A stretch of DNA of 42,365 nucleotides, taken from assembly GCA_016177615.1 (NCBI GenBank), contig JACOUX010000032.1:1-42365 (forward strand), in the 5' to 3' direction. Of this stretch, positions 1 to 9,847 are shown in pieces (the stretch's first letter is position 1; every line of letters starts with the position of its first letter). Origin of the DNA: Candidatus Woesearchaeota archaeon (GTDB lineage Archaea > Nanobdellota > Nanobdellia > Woesearchaeales > GW2011-AR4). The position numbers and the translations under genes are program-made. The notes below the pieces were generated by a model. It was not told where the DNA came from. It saw only the letters and a program-made list of their open reading frames with translations, and searched no databases.

Positions 1-122
1 ATAGCATTTGTTTCATTTAGTCCTAAATAAGAGCCGGTAATGCTTGAATTAGCGCATCCTTGTATTAATAAAAATGCAAATGCAAATATTAAAGTAAATT
101 TAACAAATGTACGTTCCCCCAT
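1..122 (-). CDS. Partial lipoprotein, N-terminal 40 residues
   Basis: An open frame on the minus strand starts at ATG 122-120 and runs off the left edge of the window. The visible N-terminus has basic and polar residues (MGERTFVK), a hydrophobic stretch and then L-I-Q-G-C, which resembles a lipoprotein signal peptide with the lipidation cysteine at residue 23. After the cysteine the chain is Ser/Thr/Asn rich, as expected for an exported linker. It is divergent from the TrmB-type regulator on the plus strand. The function of the mature protein cannot be judged because the rest lies outside the window. Confidence 0.55.
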   Translation of the reverse strand, partial: MGERTFVKFTLIFAFAFLLIQGCANSSITGSYLGLNETNA

Positions 123-212
123 AGAAGTAGCAAATATAAAACTTGTTTTAAATCTATGTGGTATTCTCCCAACACCATAAACTTTAAATATAGTATTAAA
201 TTAGTTGGAAAT

Positions 213-974
213 ATGCCGCTTGAAATTTTAAGAAAAATCGGCCTTTCGGAAGGGGAAATTAAAGTCTATAATTCATTACTGGATTTAGGCTCCTCTTCAT
301 TAAACCAGATTCATGAAAAAACAGGAATAGAGAGAAGGAACATCTATGATATTCTAAACAAGCTGATAGAGCGCGGATTGGCAGGGTATGTAATTGAAAA
401 CAGCAGAAAGGTCTACAGCATTTCGCATCCCAAGAAGATTTTGGGGCATGTTGAGGAGAAAAAGCAGGAACTCGACAGGATTAAGGAGGAGATAAATGCC
501 GAACTGCCCGCAATGCTGGAAAGGCATGATTCCAAAAAATCAAAAATCAATGCCCAGATTTACAGAGGCCCAAATGGAGTCAAGGCAATATACGAGGATA
601 TCTTGAATTACAAAGAGCATTACTTCATTGGAGGAGGCAGGTATGTGATGAAGAGTATGCCGAATTATTGGAATAACTTTAACCTAAGGAGAATAAAAGC
701 AAAGATAAAATTCTACAATCTTGTTAGATATGAACTGAAGGATGAAATCAAAAAGCTGAAGTACGAACAAATAAAAGTGCTGCCGAGGGAATTCAGCTTA
801 AACCCGAATGTCATTTTTATCTGGGGCGACAAAGTTGCAAATGTGTTATTTGAAGAGGAATTTTTCGCTTTTGTGATTGAGAGCAGGAAAATTGCCGAGA
901 ATTATAAAAAATACCATAAGTTTTTATGGTATAAAGTTGCAATGAAATTTAATGACACTAAACCAATAAATTAA
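213..974 (+). CDS. TrmB-family transcriptional regulator
   Basis: About 253 residues. The N-terminal 70 residues form a winged helix typical of TrmB proteins: L-S-E-G-E-I-K-V-Y, then a recognition helix around E-R-R-N-I-Y-D-I-L and a wing ending near Y-S-I-S-H-P. A charged helix (about 75-110) and a C-terminal effector-like domain follow. TrmB proteins are archaeal sugar- or metabolite-responsive regulators; the ligand cannot be read here. An in-frame ATG exists at 156, but ATG 213 is preferred because homologous N-termini begin near MPLEILRKIGL and a TATA-like box (about 181-192) lies roughly 25 nt upstream. It is divergent from the partial lipoprotein, a possible target. Confidence 0.85.
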   Translation: MPLEILRKIGLSEGEIKVYNSLLDLGSSSLNQIHEKTGIERRNIYDILNKLIERGLAGYVIENSRKVYSISHPKKILGHVEEKKQELDRIKEEINAELPAMLERHDSKKSKINAQIYRGPNGVKAIYEDILNYKEHYFIGGGRYVMKSMPNYWNNFNLRRIKAKIKFYNLVRYELKDEIKKLKYEQIKVLPREFSLNPNVIFIWGDKVANVLFEEEFFAFVIESRKIAENYKKYHKFLWYKVAMKFNDTKPIN

Positions 975-1000
975 TATATCAATTTATTTCTTGGCATATT

Positions 1001-1357
1001 ATGGGTGGTTACAAGCTATTGGAAGGCAAAGTAGTCATTGGATTGGAAGAGAAAGTCAAAGTCCACAACAACAGCGGCAAAAAGATTGTCGTTGCAAAAA
1101 TAGACACAGGCGCAACAAAAAGCTCGATTGATACAAATCTAGCTGCTGAACTTAGGCTTGGCCCGGTTATAAAATCAAAGCTGATAAAATCAGCCCACGG
1201 CTCCAAGCTGAGGCCGATAATAGAGGCTACAATAGAGCTGGCAGGGAAAAAAATAACATCTGAATTTACGCTGGCAGACAGGGCGCACATGAAATACAGG
1301 ATTTTGATAGGGCAGAATATTTTAAAAGACGGGTTTTTGATTGACCCGATGAAATAG
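1001..1357 (+). CDS. RimB-like retropepsin-type protease (Zn_protease family PF05618)
   Basis: 118 residues. The motif K-I-D-T-G-A-T-K-S-S-I-D around Asp35 is the aspartyl-protease-like DTGA signature of the family once called ATP-dependent zinc protease. The later I-L-I-G-Q-N-I-L matches the hydrophobic strand that closes the fold. In bacteria a member (RimB) acts with the RimK glutamate ligase on ribosomal protein S6. Here the next plus-strand gene, 318 nt downstream, is a RimK-type ligase, which supports a coupled addition/removal pair. The target is unknown. The protein is small, essentially one retropepsin domain, so it would have to dimerise to form an active site. Confidence 0.8.
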   Translation: MGGYKLLEGKVVIGLEEKVKVHNNSGKKIVVAKIDTGATKSSIDTNLAAELRLGPVIKSKLIKSAHGSKLRPIIEATIELAGKKITSEFTLADRAHMKYRILIGQNILKDGFLIDPMK

Positions 1358-1675
1358 AATTTTGTTTTTTAAAAATTATAATTAAAAAAATTGGTTTAAT
1401 GCGTTAGGAAAGTCATTAAACAAAACAATAAAGCTGGCATCAACAAAATATTTGCAAAATTTTAATGAAATATGTACATTAACGATTGAACATTAACGAA
1501 AACTCATTAAAAAAATAAATCAATATAAAAATTTTAATAATTAATAATAATATATTAATGGCAACCAGTCTAATGCGCTGTGAAAGCAAGTTAAATATGA
1601 ACTTAAAATATAACGCTTAAAGAAAAATAAATATAACCTAAAATTTTAATGAAAAAATCAATCTAAATTAAAAAG
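1358..1675. other. AT-rich gap before rimK-like gene
   Basis: This 318-nt gap holds no convincing gene. Visible elements are two copies of the short direct repeat acattaacga (about 1478-1500, separated by only a few bases), two copies of aaaattttaatgaaa (about 1457 and 1643), and a loose repeat beginning aatgcg and containing gaaag (near 1399 and 1570). Together with runs of A and T they suggest a promoter/operator region for the ligase at 1676. No C/D-box pair, tRNA or strong hairpin was found. Confidence 0.4.
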
Positions 1676-2749
1676 ATGAAAGCAGCAGTAATGTCCCTCG
1701 GAAGCAAGTCATCATTGATGATACTTGAAGCAATGAAAAATTACTTTGATTCTGTCGATAATATCGACCTGAGGGATGTTGAAGTCAATCTTGGGGCTGG
1801 AAAGCTGGATGTTTTATACGAGGGAAATCAGCTGCCGCAATATAGCTGTATCTATGCAAGGGGCTCATTCAGATATGCTCCGCTTCTTAGGTCTGTAACA
1901 AGGACGCTTTACAGGAATTCCTATATGCCGATAAGGGCGGAAACATTTACACTGGGCCATGACAAGCTTTTGACTCATCTTGTGCTCCAGCACTTCAGCA
2001 TTCCAATGCCCGCAACTTATCTTGCTTCGTCAACAAGGGCTGCAAAGAAAATATTGAATGAGGTAACATACCCGATCGTGCTTAAATTTCCGCATGGCAC
2101 AGGCGGCAAAGGAGTGATGTTCGCCGAGAGCTATGCAGCAGCCTCTTCAATGCTTGATGCGCTGATTGTGCTTAAGCAGCCGTTTCTCATACAGGAGTAT
2201 ATAGAAACAGGAGGGGTTGACATAAGGGCGCTTATTGCCGGCGACAGGGTTGTCGCGTCAATGAGAAGAAAGGCCGTAAAAGGCGAGATGAGAGCTAATA
2301 TACACGCAGGCGGCTCAGGAGAGTCTGTAGTCCTAGATGAGAGGACAAAAAGAATCGCGATTGACACTGCTGCCTCAATAGGCGCAGATGTTTGCGCCGT
2401 TGACATGCTGGAAAGCGGCAAAGGCCCGTTGGTAATAGAAGTAAACCTATCACCAGGATTGCAGGGAATAACAAAAGCAACGGGCATAAATGTTTCTGAT
2501 AAGATTGCAAAATACCTCTTTGAAAGGTCAGAGATATTCTCCGCAAGGGACAGGGACGAAGCCACGTTGAAGATTTTTGAGGATTTGGGATTAAGCGGGG
2601 AGATGGCACAGCAGATAATTACCAATTTAGATTTCAGGGCTAACAGGATATTGCTGCCTAAGATTGTGACCGATATTTCAAAGTTCGGCGAAAAAGACGA
2701 GGTTGTTTTGAAGGTGGAGAAGGGAAAGCTGGTGGTGGAGAGGGTTTGA
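1676..2749 (+). CDS. RimK-type ATP-grasp ligase (alpha-L-glutamate ligase family)
   Basis: 357 residues. The ATP-grasp fold is clear: the nucleotide-binding loop F-P-H-G-T-G-G-K-G (about 136-144), the Q-E-Y-I-E-T-G-G-V-D-I-R-A segment, and the metal-binding E-V-N-L-S-P-G-L-Q-G near 258-267. The start A-V-M-S-L-G-S-K-S-S matches RimK-like ligases, which add glutamate or another amino acid to a protein or small-molecule acceptor (S6, LysW, cofactor F420 and others). The C-terminal ~60 residues extend past the core and end in a beta-rich stretch. The acceptor cannot be read. The upstream RimB-like protease suggests a protein-tail modification system. Confidence 0.85.
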   Translation: MKAAVMSLGSKSSLMILEAMKNYFDSVDNIDLRDVEVNLGAGKLDVLYEGNQLPQYSCIYARGSFRYAPLLRSVTRTLYRNSYMPIRAETFTLGHDKLLTHLVLQHFSIPMPATYLASSTRAAKKILNEVTYPIVLKFPHGTGGKGVMFAESYAAASSMLDALIVLKQPFLIQEYIETGGVDIRALIAGDRVVASMRRKAVKGEMRANIHAGGSGESVVLDERTKRIAIDTAASIGADVCAVDMLESGKGPLVIEVNLSPGLQGITKATGINVSDKIAKYLFERSEIFSARDRDEATLKIFEDLGLSGEMAQQIITNLDFRANRILLPKIVTDISKFGEKDEVVLKVEKGKLVVERV

Positions 2750-2783
2750 AATACAATTCTAATTAAAAAATTGAGAAGTGCGA

Positions 2784-3068
2784 TTATTTTTTTAAGTATG
2801 GCCCACGCATATCCTCTTCAGGCGGGCCAACGGGCCTTTCCATATACGTGTCAAACACAAAAGTAATTGTTCTACCAAGCTGCGGAATAATTATATCTTC
2901 GCCCTGCCTACACCCGGCACCAACGTTTTTTGGCACTTCGGGAAGTTTATGAATGGAATCATAAAAAACATCAATTGAAGCATCTACATCTGGTATGCCC
3001 CACGGCTTTCCCAAGTGATAATAAACTCTTATCCTATCTTCAAGAAAATGAATACTTTTTATTTGCAT
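2784..3068 (-). CDS. Unknown 94-residue protein
   Basis: A complete frame with good codon use and an ATG start, on the minus strand just upstream of purA. It has no signal peptide or membrane segment. The sequence is rich in aromatic residues and Pro/Gly (for example G-K-P-W-G-I-P-D-V-D and R-P-V-G-P-P-E-E), with one cysteine. No family is recognised. It could be read from its own promoter, since the region upstream on its strand (3069-3130) is AT-rich. Similar small soluble proteins of unknown function are common in this window. Confidence 0.6.
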   Translation of the reverse strand: MQIKSIHFLEDRIRVYYHLGKPWGIPDVDASIDVFYDSIHKLPEVPKNVGAGCRQGEDIIIPQLGRTITFVFDTYMERPVGPPEEDMRGPYLKK

Positions 3069-3141
3069 TCTTATTCTCAGATTTAGTAATCATATGAAAT
3101 TAATAAACTTTTTGTTTTTGGGTTAAAAGGAAATAAAAATT

Positions 3142-4410
<1,269 letters not shown>

Positions 4411-4484
4411 GGTTTTGAAATGATGGTAAAAATTAATTTTCCATACTGAAAATAATTTTATTGTCACTATGTAAGTGGATAAGA

Positions 4485-4496
4485 TTTATATATAAA
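4485..4496 (+). promoter_or_regulatory. TATA box of the purP gene
   Basis: TTTATATATAAA lies about 24 nt upstream of the ATG at 4514, the usual archaeal distance from TATA box to transcription start. A leaderless purP mRNA is predicted. With the purA box on the other strand this forms a divergent promoter pair. Confidence 0.6.
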
Positions 4497-4513
4497 AGCA
4501 TATTTACTATGAT

Positions 4514-5527
4514 ATGGCGCGACCGGATTATAAGATTGCTACAATTGGCTCTCATTCTGCACTGCAAATATTCAAAGGAGCGCACGATGAAGGCTTCAAG
4601 ACTATTGCCATCTGCAAGAAGGGCTCTGAAAGAGTTTATAAGATGTTCAACGCCGCAGATGAGATTATAACTTTGAATTCTTACAAAGATTTTCCAAAAA
4701 TACAGAATGAATTGATTAAGAAAAACGCTATTGTCATTCCGCATGGGTCTTTTGTGACTTATATGGGATATGAGCAAGTAGAGAAGCTCAAGGTAAGCTA
4801 TTACGGCAATAAGCGGATTTTGAAGTGGGAATCAGACAGGCATTTGGAAAGGCAATGGCTTGTCAATTCAGGGTTGAAAGTGCCCCTGCTCTTCAAAAGC
4901 CCAAAGGACATAGACAGGCTGTCTATAGTAAAATTCATGGGCGCAGAAGGAGGCAAGGGATATTTCCTGGCAAAGGATGAAAAGGATTTCAACAAAAAGA
5001 TAAAGCCATACAAATTAAGAAAGTATGTGCTGCAGGAGTATATTATAGGAGTTCCGCTTTTCATTCATTACTTTTATTCTTCTTTAACTGGCGAGATAGA
5101 GCTCATGGGAATGGACATAAGGTATGAAAGCAATGTTGATTCGCTTGGGAGGATAACAGCAAGAGACCAGATATTGCTTCCAAAAATTGACCCGAGCTAT
5201 GTTATTGTTGGCAATATACCAGTTGTTGTTCGGGAATCTTTCCTTCCGAGACTGATAGAGATGGGCGAAGCAGTTGTTGAACAATCAAAAAAGCTTGCCC
5301 CCCCTGGATTATTCGGGCCATTCTGCTTAGAGACAATTTTGACTCCGGAAGAGGAAATCTACACATTTGAGATATCTGCCAGGATTGTGGCAGGAACCAA
5401 CCCATTCATTGAGGGAAGCCCTTATACTGCATTGAAATACGGCAAGCCAATGTCAACAGGCAGAAGGATTGCGATTGAGATAAAGAATGCGATTAAAACG
5501 AATCAGATGAAAAAGGTGCTGGGATGA
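4514..5527 (+). CDS. purP: Formate-dependent AICAR formyltransferase PurP (first copy)
   Basis: 337 residues. PurP is the archaeal ATP-grasp enzyme that makes FAICAR from AICAR, ATP and formate in late purine synthesis. The start A-T-I-G-S-H-S-A-L-Q-I-F-K-G-A and the glycine-rich E-G-G-K-G-Y-F-L match the family, as do Q-E-Y-I-I-G-V, G-M-D-I-R-Y-E-S-N-V-D and the C-terminal F-E-I-S-A-R-I-V-A-G-T-N-P metal/substrate region. It is divergent from purA and overlaps the next gene by ATGA, so it heads an operon-like run. A second PurP-like gene lies at 6427. Confidence 0.93.
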   Translation: MARPDYKIATIGSHSALQIFKGAHDEGFKTIAICKKGSERVYKMFNAADEIITLNSYKDFPKIQNELIKKNAIVIPHGSFVTYMGYEQVEKLKVSYYGNKRILKWESDRHLERQWLVNSGLKVPLLFKSPKDIDRLSIVKFMGAEGGKGYFLAKDEKDFNKKIKPYKLRKYVLQEYIIGVPLFIHYFYSSLTGEIELMGMDIRYESNVDSLGRITARDQILLPKIDPSYVIVGNIPVVVRESFLPRLIEMGEAVVEQSKKLAPPGLFGPFCLETILTPEEEIYTFEISARIVAGTNPFIEGSPYTALKYGKPMSTGRRIAIEIKNAIKTNQMKKVLG

Positions 5528-6303
5528 AAATGCACAAAAAATTATTACCATTTTTTTTAATTTGTTTATTCATACCCATTTCATATGGCCAACAATGTAA
5601 CGAGATTGCTTTATATGCTAATGTAAATCTAGTTTCTAAAGTTAGATGGCAAAATATAGATAGTAATTACCAATTTCCCCGTTTTAGAGAATTTGATACG
5701 TTAAGAGTTGAAGATATAACATTTTTTAATGACGGGCCTTGCGATATTTCTAAAACAAGACTTATATTACAAGTAGAACCTGTAAATGGGTATACTCCAA
5801 AAGATAAGCATCCCACAAATTATGGACATTTTGAAATACCAATTCTAGATCTTAAAAAGGGGGAAAGCGTCATTTTAAAACATAATCAATCTGGTGGATA
5901 TTACTATGAAAAAAATGGAAAAATAATACAGAACAAGGGTTATCAGCATCATTATATTGATTTAGACGAATTAGGAGACTGGTTTATTAAATATGAAGTT
6001 AATACGGATTTAAAAGGTATTGGAGCGATAGGATACACAATTAGGATTAATAATAACGATATTGATGGTTTTCGTGTCTATTCATTTTTAGATTTATTAT
6101 TGCTGGAATACAACCAAAAAGCCCAAAAATTAAACATATTGATTGTTGTTTTAACTCTGATATCATTAGTCATAGCGATAATCACGATTTGGATGGGTGT
6201 AAAATCATTAAAAGACTCCAAGAAATATTTAGAGATATTAAATAAAATTGAATCACACCTCAATCAAATTAAGAGTAAATTTAAGACAAAAAAGATAAAG
6301 TGA
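5524..6303 (+). CDS. Exported membrane-anchored protein of unknown function
   Basis: 259 residues. It begins with a signal peptide (K-K-L-L-P-F-F-L-I-C-L-F) with a plausible cut after Y-G. A beta-rich extracellular part of about 175 residues follows, then one C-terminal membrane helix (about 202-224) and a basic cytoplasmic tail rich in Lys. This is a type I membrane topology. Its start overlaps the purP stop (ATGA), so translation may be coupled, although the function looks unrelated to purines. Its codons are clearly more AT-rich than those of both purP neighbours, which hints at later arrival between them. No family is recognised. Confidence 0.7.
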   Translation: MKMHKKLLPFFLICLFIPISYGQQCNEIALYANVNLVSKVRWQNIDSNYQFPRFREFDTLRVEDITFFNDGPCDISKTRLILQVEPVNGYTPKDKHPTNYGHFEIPILDLKKGESVILKHNQSGGYYYEKNGKIIQNKGYQHHYIDLDELGDWFIKYEVNTDLKGIGAIGYTIRINNNDIDGFRVYSFLDLLLLEYNQKAQKLNILIVVLTLISLVIAIITIWMGVKSLKDSKKYLEILNKIESHLNQIKSKFKTKKIK

Positions 6304-6426
6304 TAACTCAAAAAACAAAAAAAATAAGAAAGTCGCTCAATCCAATAGATACTGTCTTCCCAGACAATGACTAACTTAACCTAATCGTATATAAATGTTT
6401 CCCAAAATAAATTAAATTCAAATAAA

Positions 6427-7554
6427 ATGATCACCCAAAACCAAATCTCAAAAATACTGGAAAGCTATGACAAGAAAAACATAACAATAGGTGTGCTTGG
6501 AGGCCATTCTGCATTGGATGTCTGCAGGGGCGCCCATTCTCATGGCTTTAAGACATTGGTTGTTGCCCAAAAAGGAAGGGAAAAAACATACACAAAATAT
6601 TATAGGAGAAGGGAAGGAATAGGATTTGTTGATGATGTCATAGTCGTTAATAAGTTTTCAGACGTAACAAAGAAAGAAGTCCAGGAAGAACTGAGAAAAA
6701 GAAACACAATATTCATTCACAACAGATATTTCTGGGTTTATTTCAATTTCAAGGATGTTGAAAACAAGTTTTTAGTTCCAATCTTTGGGACAAGAGCCAT
6801 GGTAAAATTAGAGGAAAGGTATGTTCAAAAAAATCAATACTATCTCTTGCAGAAAGCCGGAATAAGGGCGCCCAAAATATTCAATGATCCGAAGAAAATT
6901 AACAGATTGGTTATTGTTAAAGTCGCAGAAGCGAAAAGAGGCTATGAAAGGGCTTTCTTTTTGTGTTCAAATTACAGAGAGTATGAAGAGAAATCAGCGG
7001 AATTATTGAATGAAAAAATCATAAAAAACTCCGATTTGAAAAAAGCCGTCATTGAGGAATATGCAATAGGCGCCCATGTTAATTTTAATTTCTTTTACAG
7101 CCCCTTAAATGACCAACTGGAATTGATGGGTACCGATACAAGAAGGCAGACAAACCTTGATGGTATTTTAAGGCTGCCAGCAGCCGAGCAGTTAGAAGTC
7201 CTGAAGCATATAAAGCCGAAGATGATAGAAACCGGGCATTATGCAGTAACCGTGAAAGAATCGCTGCTGGAAAAAATACTTGAGCTTGGGGAAAAGTTTG
7301 TAGCAGCAGCAAAAAAAGAGCATCCACCCGGCATCATTGGGCCATTCGCCCTTCAGGGCGCTGTTATAGCAGAAGAAGGAAAAGAGGACATTGTTATTTT
7401 TGACGTGAGCATGAGGATTCCAGGAAGCCCCGGAACTTTATTCACTCCTTATTCTGGCTACCTTTACGGCTTTTCAATCAGCTACGGCGAAAGAATAGGG
7501 CTGGAGATAAAGAAAGCATTGGAGCTTGGAAAGCTGGATTTAATCTGCACTTAG
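6427..7554 (+). CDS. PurP paralog (second copy)
   Basis: 375 residues, clearly homologous to the gene at 4514: G-V-L-G-G-H-S-A-L-D-V-C-R-G-A at the start, E-E-Y-A-I-G-A-H-V-N-F-N-F-F-Y, G-T-D-T-R-R-Q-T-N-L-D-G, and H-P-P-G-I-I-G-P-F-A-L-Q-G followed by F-D-V-S-M-R-I-P-G-S-P. The nucleotide loop differs: E-A-K-R-G-Y-E-R-A-F replaces the E-G-G-K-G-Y of copy one, and there are extra residues near 190-200. Several archaea carry two PurP paralogs, and one may have a different role. Which copy is the classical formyltransferase cannot be decided here; copy one keeps the more typical loop. Confidence 0.88.
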   Translation: MITQNQISKILESYDKKNITIGVLGGHSALDVCRGAHSHGFKTLVVAQKGREKTYTKYYRRREGIGFVDDVIVVNKFSDVTKKEVQEELRKRNTIFIHNRYFWVYFNFKDVENKFLVPIFGTRAMVKLEERYVQKNQYYLLQKAGIRAPKIFNDPKKINRLVIVKVAEAKRGYERAFFLCSNYREYEEKSAELLNEKIIKNSDLKKAVIEEYAIGAHVNFNFFYSPLNDQLELMGTDTRRQTNLDGILRLPAAEQLEVLKHIKPKMIETGHYAVTVKESLLEKILELGEKFVAAAKKEHPPGIIGPFALQGAVIAEEGKEDIVIFDVSMRIPGSPGTLFTPYSGYLYGFSISYGERIGLEIKKALELGKLDLICT

Positions 7555-7561
7555 ATTAAAA

Positions 7562-8371
7562 ATGAAAAAAATAGCATTGCCAATAATGGCATTTTTATTG
7601 GTTGTTAACGCTGCTTTTGCTGCTGATTTTGCAAACTATCCCGGCATATTCACGGACTATGGTAATTTTGACGCTGTCATAGTTGTCGGGGACAGCGCGC
7701 CGGCAAGTGATGTAATTGCCCAAAGCAGCCTTGTGCAGTTCTTTGTCGGCTATCTGGGAAAGCCCATAGTCGGCTCTGCAAAATTGTCAAGCGAGATTGA
7801 TACGCTTGAGCAGAACATCATTTCTGTTGGAAGCCCGTGCCATAACCCGGTCTCAGCCCAAATTATGGGCAACCCTGAGCCGTGCAGTAAAAATCTTGAG
7901 CCCGGCAAAGCAGTTATTGCCTTATACGACTACAAGTCATATTCGCATTTGGTCATAGCAGGATACAGCGATAAAGGGACAAGGGATGCTGCAAATGAGC
8001 TGGTAAACAAATGGAAAAGCTTCAGCGGAAACAAGTTGATTATCGAGGTAGACGAGCCAAAGCCGCAGATTGGCAGTTCTGGCTCTGAAGAGAAAACAGC
8101 GGAAGATTATACTGCTATAGACATCAAAGAGGAGAGCGTAGCAATAAACCTTGAAGATGAAAAGGAAAAATTGGTTGCAGAATTGAATGAAAAGATTGCA
8201 AACAAGTCAAAAAACACAAACGAAAAAACAGCACTTTCAATAAACGAAACAAAAAAAACAGCCTTACAAAAAAATGATGCAATTAAGGCAGAGCAAAAAC
8301 AACAGGCAGAAGAAAAAAGCATAATGAAAAAGGTAATTGAATGGCTCTCGTCATTATTCGGAAGGCACTAA
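7562..8371 (+). CDS. Exported protein with S-layer-like domain and charged tail
   Basis: 269 residues. The signal peptide M-K-K-I-A-L-P-I-M-A-F-L-L ends at A-F-A. The next ~150 residues include V-V-G-D-S-A-P-A-S-D-V-I and the pattern K-L-S-S-E-I seen in archaeal S-layer-type domains (V-V-G-x-x-A...D-V). The C-terminal 90 residues are low-complexity Lys/Glu/Asn/Thr, probably a coil or linker. It sits 7 nt after purP copy two and 1 nt before guaA, so it is co-transcribed with purine genes. The S-layer link is inferred from pattern only, and the function is unknown. Confidence 0.55.
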   Translation: MKKIALPIMAFLLVVNAAFAADFANYPGIFTDYGNFDAVIVVGDSAPASDVIAQSSLVQFFVGYLGKPIVGSAKLSSEIDTLEQNIISVGSPCHNPVSAQIMGNPEPCSKNLEPGKAVIALYDYKSYSHLVIAGYSDKGTRDAANELVNKWKSFSGNKLIIEVDEPKPQIGSSGSEEKTAEDYTAIDIKEESVAINLEDEKEKLVAELNEKIANKSKNTNEKTALSINETKKTALQKNDAIKAEQKQQAEEKSIMKKVIEWLSSLFGRH

Positions 8372-8372
8372 A

Positions 8373-9837
8373 ATGATTTTAGTCTTGAATTTCGGCGGGC
8401 AGACAGCCCATTTAATCTCGAGAAGAATCAGGGAGCTTGGAGTTTATTCTGAAGTCCTGCCTTGTGACATTTCCCTGGCAGAAGTTGGAAAATTGAGGCC
8501 TAATGGCATAATTTTGTCAGGCGGCCCTGCAAGCGTCTATGATCATACTGCCCCAGCCGTGAACAGGAGGATTATTGACCTGGGCATTCCGATTTTGGGA
8601 ATTTGCTACGGCGAGCAGCTCATTGGCAAGCTTGTTGGAGGCATTGTTCTTGGCGGCAAATTGAAGGAGTTCGGAAGCAAAATCCTGAATGTCAAAAAGG
8701 AAGGAAAGCTGCTTAAAGGGCTTTCAAGGCGCGAGCAGGTATGGATGAGCCACGGAGATTTGGTTGAGAGTTTGCCTAAAGAGTTTGAAATTCTTGCATC
8801 AACCGACACATGCAGGATAGCTGCTTTCGAGAACAACACAAAAAAACTCTATGGCATACAGTTTCATGCGGAAGTCGCCCATACTCCGAAAGGCGCGCAG
8901 ATTCTTAAGAATTTCATTTTTGACATATGCAGGGCAAAAAAAGACTGGGAAATGAAAAGCCTTTGGAAAGATATTATCAGGGGGATGAAAAAGGAAGTGC
9001 GCAAAAGCTCTGTGATAATAGGGGTTTCTGGAGGAGTTGACAGCACAGTAGCAGCCACTTTGCTGCACAATGCAGTAGGCAACAGACTGTATTGCGTTTT
9101 TGTTGACCACGGATTGATAAGAAAGCAGGAGCTCGAGGAAGTAAAAGATTTTTTTGAGAAGTCCAGAAGAAAAGAGGAGGTTGATTGGGCATACTTTTAT
9201 TGAAGTCTTCCAGAATAAGGTAGCAGAGCTGGAAAAAAAATTCCGCCAAATAAAGTTTTTGGGCCAGGGCACTATTTACCCTGACAGGATTGAAAGCGCG
9301 CAGCCATCAAAGTTTGCCTCGAAAATAAAAAGCCACCATAATGTCACTTTGCCTGAAAAGATGAAGCTGAAGCTGATTGAGCCGCTGAAAGATTTTTATA
9401 AAGATGAAGTCCGGCAGCTTGGAAAGGAATTAAGGATCCCTGATCAAATCCTGAACAGGCACCCGTTTCCGGGCCCCGGCCTGGCAATAAGGATCTTAGG
9501 AGAAATTACCGAAGAGAGGCTGAAGATTTTAAGGGAAGCAGATTATATTTTCATCGAGGAGCTGAAGCGCTCAGGCTATTACGACAAGACTTGGCAGGCG
9601 TTCGCCGCATTGATTCCTGTAAAAGCAGTAGGAGTCATGGGCGATGCGAGAACTTACGAATACTTAATCTCTCTGCGGGCAGTAACAAGCGTTGATGCAA
9701 TGACAGCAGACTGGGCAAGATTGCCTGATGAATTGCTGGAAAGGATTTCTGCAAGAATCATGAATGAAGTTCGGGGAGTTAACAGAGTTCTTTACGACAT
9801 CAGCCAGAAGCCTCCTGCGACTATTGAGTATGAGTAG
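8373..9837 (+). pseudogene. guaA: GMP synthase (glutamine-hydrolysing), interrupted by frameshift with internal deletion
   Basis: One GuaA coding region in two frames: 8373-9203 and, in another frame, about 9154-9837. The first part holds the glutaminase (G-I-C-Y-G-E-Q-L, then F-H-A-E-V-A-H-T) and the PP-loop G-V-S-G-G-V-D-S-T. The second holds [39 protein letters not shown] and the dimerisation end P-P-A-T-I-E-Y-E. Relative to the family about 22-25 residues with the H-V-D/P-A-x-x-R-F-L motif are missing at the junction near 9150-9165. The fused layout is bacterial-like; many archaea split the subunits. It may be a real pseudogene or an assembly collapse. Confidence 0.9.
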
Positions 9838-9847
9838 AAAAAATATT
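9802..9847 (+). repeat. Repeat copy 1: 3' end of guaA
   Basis: 46 nt covering the last codons of guaA, its stop codon and ten following bases. A 45-nt copy lies at 10549-10593 beyond the toxin-antitoxin genes. Over 46 aligned columns there are two substitutions and one gap. The direct repeats bracket about 700 nt carrying the TumE-like pair. Confidence 0.85.

Noticed and set aside
1399-1600. Possible C/D-box or repeat RNA in the rimK upstream gap
   Set aside because: No RUGAUGA/CUGA pair and no stable stem; only short direct repeats are seen.
6300-6374. 24-codon frame starting GTG at the stop of the exported protein gene
   Set aside because: It ends F-P-D-N-D and looks peptide-like, but it is too short and has no supporting motif or conservation visible from one sequence.
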